Assembly (NCBI RefSeq): GCF_003841465.1
Contig: NZ_REFZ01000007.1
Location: 1 to 64,000, forward strand
From: Natrarchaeobius oligotrophus
Lineage (GTDB): Archaea; Halobacteriota; Halobacteria; Halobacteriales; Natrialbaceae
Direction: 5' to 3'
DNA length: 64,000 nt
Each line of letters begins with the position of its first letter. The first letter of the stretch is position 1. Positions 61,307 to 64,000 of the stretch are shown piece after piece. Below the pieces are notes generated by a model. The model had not been told where the DNA came from. It worked only from the letters and a program-made list of their open reading frames with translations, and did not search any database. The position numbers were made by a program, and so were the translations under genes.

Positions 61307-62629
61307 TCACTCATCGTCGTCACCCTCCGTGCTGAGGATCTCGTAGATTGCGTCGGTGACGTCGTCCTCGCCGTTGACGTAGGCGACCGCGACCTCGTCG
61401 TCGTCCGTGCCGAAGTGGCGCTCGAGCTCCTCGGCGTGGGTCGCGTTGATCGCGTTCCCCGACGGTTGCGTCTCGACGTAGGCGTGGAGGTTGGCGTCGA
61501 TCTCCTCCATCATCGGGATCACGCGCTCTTCGGTGTCGTTCGAGGAGTTCTCGGAGTCGCCCGCGGCGAAGACGTAGCGGTTCCAGTCGCTCCAGGGATA
61601 CTCCTCGAGCAACTCGGCGGCGAGTTCGTACGCGCTCGAGATCTTCGTCCCGCCGCCCGAGCGGATGCCGAAGAACTCCTCGCGCTCTACCTCCCAGGCG
61701 TCGGCGTCGTGGGCGATGTAGATGAACTGGGCGTTGTCGTACTTGCCGGTGAGATACCAGTCGAGCGGCGTGAACGTCCGCTCGACGAGTTCGCGTTTCT
61801 TCTCGCGCATCGAGCCCGAGACGTCGCGGATGTTGACGACGACGACGTTCTTCTCTTTCTCCTCGATGATCTCGGGGTAGCGGTAGCGTTCGTCCTCGCG
61901 ACGGAAGGGAACGTGTTTGATCCCCTCGCGGCGGATCTTCTGCTGGACGCTCTGGCGTTCGACGTTCGCCTCGACCTCCTCGATCGACGACCACGCGCCG
62001 CGTTGGTCCGCGACCTCGTCGTGGGTCTCTTCGATCCAGGCCATCGAAACGGGCAGGTTCTCGCCGCGAGCCCACTCGAACACCTCGCGCGCGGAGATTC
62101 CTTCGACCTTGCACACCTCGCGCAGAAACTCCTCGTCGAAGTCCATCGCGAGCTTTCGCTTGAGCCCCTCCTTGAACATCCGCTCGAAGTCGAGCGTGCT
62201 GTCGGGACCCGTCCGCGTGAGGTCCGTGAACGGTCCCTCCTTCTCCTCGATGACCTTCTTGCCCTTCGGATCGAGGTCCAGCCCGAGTTCCTCGTCCAGC
62301 TCCTGGGCGAACTCCTCGGGGTCCATCTCGTAGTACTCGTGTTCGCCGCCCTCCTCGCCGGGTTCGCCGTCCTCGTCGCCGTCTCCCGGCTGGGGCTGGG
62401 GCTGTCCCACCGGCTGGCCGACGTCGGGGGTGTCGCCGTCGCCCTGTCCGACGCCGCCTTTGTCCCGCTGGTCGTACTCGAACTCCGGCAACGAGACGAT
62501 CTTGACCGGGATCTTGATCTCGCCCGGTCGGCTCGAGCCCAGATCGCCGTACTGGATGAAGTCGGCCAGATCCTCTCGGCGCTCCTCGCCGACTTCGCGA
62601 AATCGCTCGAGGTCGTCTCTCAGTCCCAT
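61307..62629 (-). CDS. YhbH/YeaH (DUF444) protein with vWA-like domain
   Basis: A 440-residue protein of the DUF444 family. The C-terminal two-thirds is a von Willebrand A-like domain with the metal-site variant [20 protein letters not shown]. An acidic, proline/glycine-rich stretch at about 55-110 is a haloarchaeal-type insertion. It sits between prkA (stop 16 nt upstream) and spoVR, suggesting one operon. In E. coli its homologue YeaH is expressed with the kinase YeaG under starvation. Confidence 0.95.
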   Translation of the reverse strand: MGLRDDLERFREVGEERREDLADFIQYGDLGSSRPGEIKIPVKIVSLPEFEYDQRDKGGVGQGDGDTPDVGQPVGQPQPQPGDGDEDGEPGEEGGEHEYYEMDPEEFAQELDEELGLDLDPKGKKVIEEKEGPFTDLTRTGPDSTLDFERMFKEGLKRKLAMDFDEEFLREVCKVEGISAREVFEWARGENLPVSMAWIEETHDEVADQRGAWSSIEEVEANVERQSVQQKIRREGIKHVPFRREDERYRYPEIIEEKEKNVVVVNIRDVSGSMREKKRELVERTFTPLDWYLTGKYDNAQFIYIAHDADAWEVEREEFFGIRSGGGTKISSAYELAAELLEEYPWSDWNRYVFAAGDSENSSNDTEERVIPMMEEIDANLHAYVETQPSGNAINATHAEELERHFGTDDDEVAVAYVNGEDDVTDAIYEILSTEGDDDE

Positions 62630-62645
62630 GTTCGCACCTCGCTAG

Positions 62646-64000
62646 TCAGTCCCATCGGTAGCTCACCTGTCCCATGACGTGTCTGCTGGTCAGTTCGGCC
62701 GACGCCTCCGAGTAGTCGAAGCGGTCGACCATCGTCCCGATCGTGTTCTCCTTGACGGTCTCCGTCTCGGTCCCGCTCGGCGGATCGTCCCACTGGCGCG
62801 GGTCGAAGTCCTCGAAGGTCCGGCTGACGTCGTCCCAGTCGTGGCTCTCGAGGACGCTTTTTATCACCGGGATCGCCGTGAGGTCGACGTCCTCGACGGA
62901 GAAGTCCTCGTCGCGGTGTTCCCAGGCGTGGCGGTTCAACGACGTGATCACCTTCTCGCGACGGAAGTTCCGGACGCTCTCTCTGGGGAGGTTGCCCTGG
63001 TACTCCTCTTCGGAGAACCGGCCGAGGTGTTCGATCTCGAACAGCTTCATCTTCAGCGGATCCGGTTCGACGCGCTCGCCGCGGTCGTTGTACAGCGGCT
63101 CGTCGGTCTCCCAGGCGTAGACGTGTTCGACGTACTCCGCGACGGTCTCCTCGTCGACGCGTTTTTCGTGCATGATCGCCTCGATGACGTCCGACTCCTG
63201 CTGGTCGAAGACGTAGTTTTTCACCGGCACGACCCGGTTTTCGAACTCCGAGCGCTCGCCCGTCGAGAACACCGGCGCGTCGGCCATCCCCTCGGCCATC
63301 GCGTTCAGCACGTCGCGGGGCATGACGACGTCTTCGACCGGCAGTTCGGTGTGGTGACGGTCGCGGTCGGTCTGGAGCAACTCCGCGAGCGTATCCCGCG
63401 TGTAGGTGACGGGGATGCCGTGTTCGCCGTCGTGTCCGTCGTCGTCGAAGTCGAACTCGTCTTTCTCTCGCCTCGTGTCGCCTTCCTGCAGGTATCCCTG
63501 ATCGTAGATTAACGCCTTGTCGACTAGGTCGAGGCCGTTCGGCAGGTTCTCCTCGTCGAGGCGGGTGGCGACGGCGTACAGCGCCGCCGCCTCGATCGCG
63601 TGCGGAGCGAACTCCTGCGTTCGCGTCTCGCCGACCTGATCTTTGACCGTCGCCGTGACGGGTCCTCTGATCCGCTGTGCGAGTTCGTCGTAGCTGTCGG
63701 CCTCCCAGACGGCGGTCTCGTTCGTCAGCTCCCGACGGATCAGCTCGCACTCGAGGCTCAGGTTCGTCAGGTAGCCAAAACGGTGCTTGTCCAGCCGGCG
63801 CTTGAGCGCCTTCAGCGGGTCCATCCCGTTGCGATCGGCGTGCTGGTTGAGCTGGGCCTCGAGGTCGGGGTTCGAGATGATCAACAGCTGCGTGTCGACG
63901 TCCATTCCGATCCCCTTGTCGAGCTTGACCGACTGTTCGTCGGGAACGTTCAGCAGCTTTTGCAGGAGGTCCGCGTGCTGGGCGGCGTCCTCGACGATCG
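62646..64000 (-). CDS. prkA: PrkA-type serine protein kinase (5' end outside the window)
   Basis: The open frame runs from the window's right edge to a stop at 62646, giving about 450 residues of the C-terminal part. It reads LLQKLLNVPDEQSVKLDKGI, then MDVDTQLLIISNPDLEAQLN, followed by the PrkA C-terminal kinase-type domain (RDVLNAMAEGMADAPVFSTG, LFEIEHLGRFSEEEYQGNLP). The AAA+ part lies beyond the window. It is first in the cluster prkA-yhbH-spoVR. PrkA is an AAA-type kinase or Lon-like protease in bacteria; its target here is unknown. Confidence 0.93.
   Translation of the reverse strand, partial: IVEDAAQHADLLQKLLNVPDEQSVKLDKGIGMDVDTQLLIISNPDLEAQLNQHADRNGMDPLKALKRRLDKHRFGYLTNLSLECELIRRELTNETAVWEADSYDELAQRIRGPVTATVKDQVGETRTQEFAPHAIEAAALYAVATRLDEENLPNGLDLVDKALIYDQGYLQEGDTRREKDEFDFDDDGHDGEHGIPVTYTRDTLAELLQTDRDRHHTELPVEDVVMPRDVLNAMAEGMADAPVFSTGERSEFENRVVPVKNYVFDQQESDVIEAIMHEKRVDEETVAEYVEHVYAWETDEPLYNDRGERVEPDPLKMKLFEIEHLGRFSEEEYQGNLPRESVRNFRREKVITSLNRHAWEHRDEDFSVEDVDLTAIPVIKSVLESHDWDDVSRTFEDFDPRQWDDPPSGTETETVKENTIGTMVDRFDYSEASAELTSRHVMGQVSYRWD

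Noticed and set aside
59288-62677. An 1129-codon plus-strand open frame
   Set aside because: It runs antisense to the SpoVR- and YhbH-type genes, which have clear family motifs. Long antisense frames are common in this GC-rich, acidic coding style.
1-64000. CRISPR arrays, insertion sequences, rRNA or tRNA genes
   Set aside because: I looked for regularly spaced repeats, transposase motifs and tRNA T-loop signatures and saw none. This was by eye only; tRNAscan-SE and a CRISPR finder would settle it.

Overview
The window reads as chromosome of an extremely halophilic archaeon (class Halobacteria). It is GC-rich, nearly every predicted protein is strongly acidic, exported proteins carry twin-arginine signals with a lipobox, and many genes have an archaeal TATA element about 26 nt before the start codon (leaderless transcription). 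Diagnostic genes include the archaeal 20S proteasome beta subunit, the haloarchaeal gyrB-gyrA pair, an LWR-salt protein and a UPF0212/DUF555 protein. The family-level lineage cannot be fixed from sequence alone. I saw no rRNA, tRNA, CRISPR array or insertion sequence.

Layout. 1-8.4 kb: end of a truncated gene, an aminotransferase, an AT-richer VapBC pair, a decayed gene, an MDR oxidoreductase, an FAD-linked glycolate/lactate-type oxidase, an exported pentapeptide-repeat lipoprotein and a thiamine-diphosphate enzyme. 8.5-15.4 kb: a UbiA-type prenyltransferase, a thioredoxin-reductase-like flavoprotein lacking its NADPH domain, a lone IucA/IucC siderophore synthetase, coaBC, an HTH membrane protein and an hpt-type phosphoribosyltransferase. 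15.5-22.2 kb: a six-gene peptide-type ABC transporter operon. 22.3-32 kb: an aldo/keto reductase, DUF5789 and two DUF892 proteins, a NicO metal transporter, an HTTM protein, a DMT exporter with a divergent regulator, and small enzymes. 32-38 kb: a metallophosphoesterase/HAD phosphatase pair divergent from a four-gene ABC importer, followed by an XRE-CBS regulator. 38-45 kb: DUF555, a 56-aa membrane protein, psmB, a secreted protein, divergent Gfo/Idh/MocA and ThuA genes, a TIGR00341 protein and an eIF-2B homologue. 45-52 kb: gyrBA, an HTH regulator, a ZIP transporter and a DtxR/SirR regulator. 52-59 kb: arginase, a MoaD-like protein, two NnrS/heme-copper-like membrane proteins, a universal stress protein and small proteins. 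59-64 kb: the prkA-yhbH-spoVR stress cluster, with prkA running off the end.

Most notable: (1) the binding protein of the 15.5 kb operon appears to be a natural circular permutant. The part normally at the C-terminus of family-5 binding proteins comes first, directly behind the lipoprotein signal, and the normal N-terminal part follows. (2) A dispersed palindromic element directly follows the TGA stop codon of several unrelated genes. (3) Identical-architecture operators (TTAGA-N4-TCTAA) precede both the ZIP transporter and the SirR-type regulator. (4) A MoaD/ThiS-like protein ends in Cys-Cys instead of Gly-Gly, next to two NnrS-like genes.
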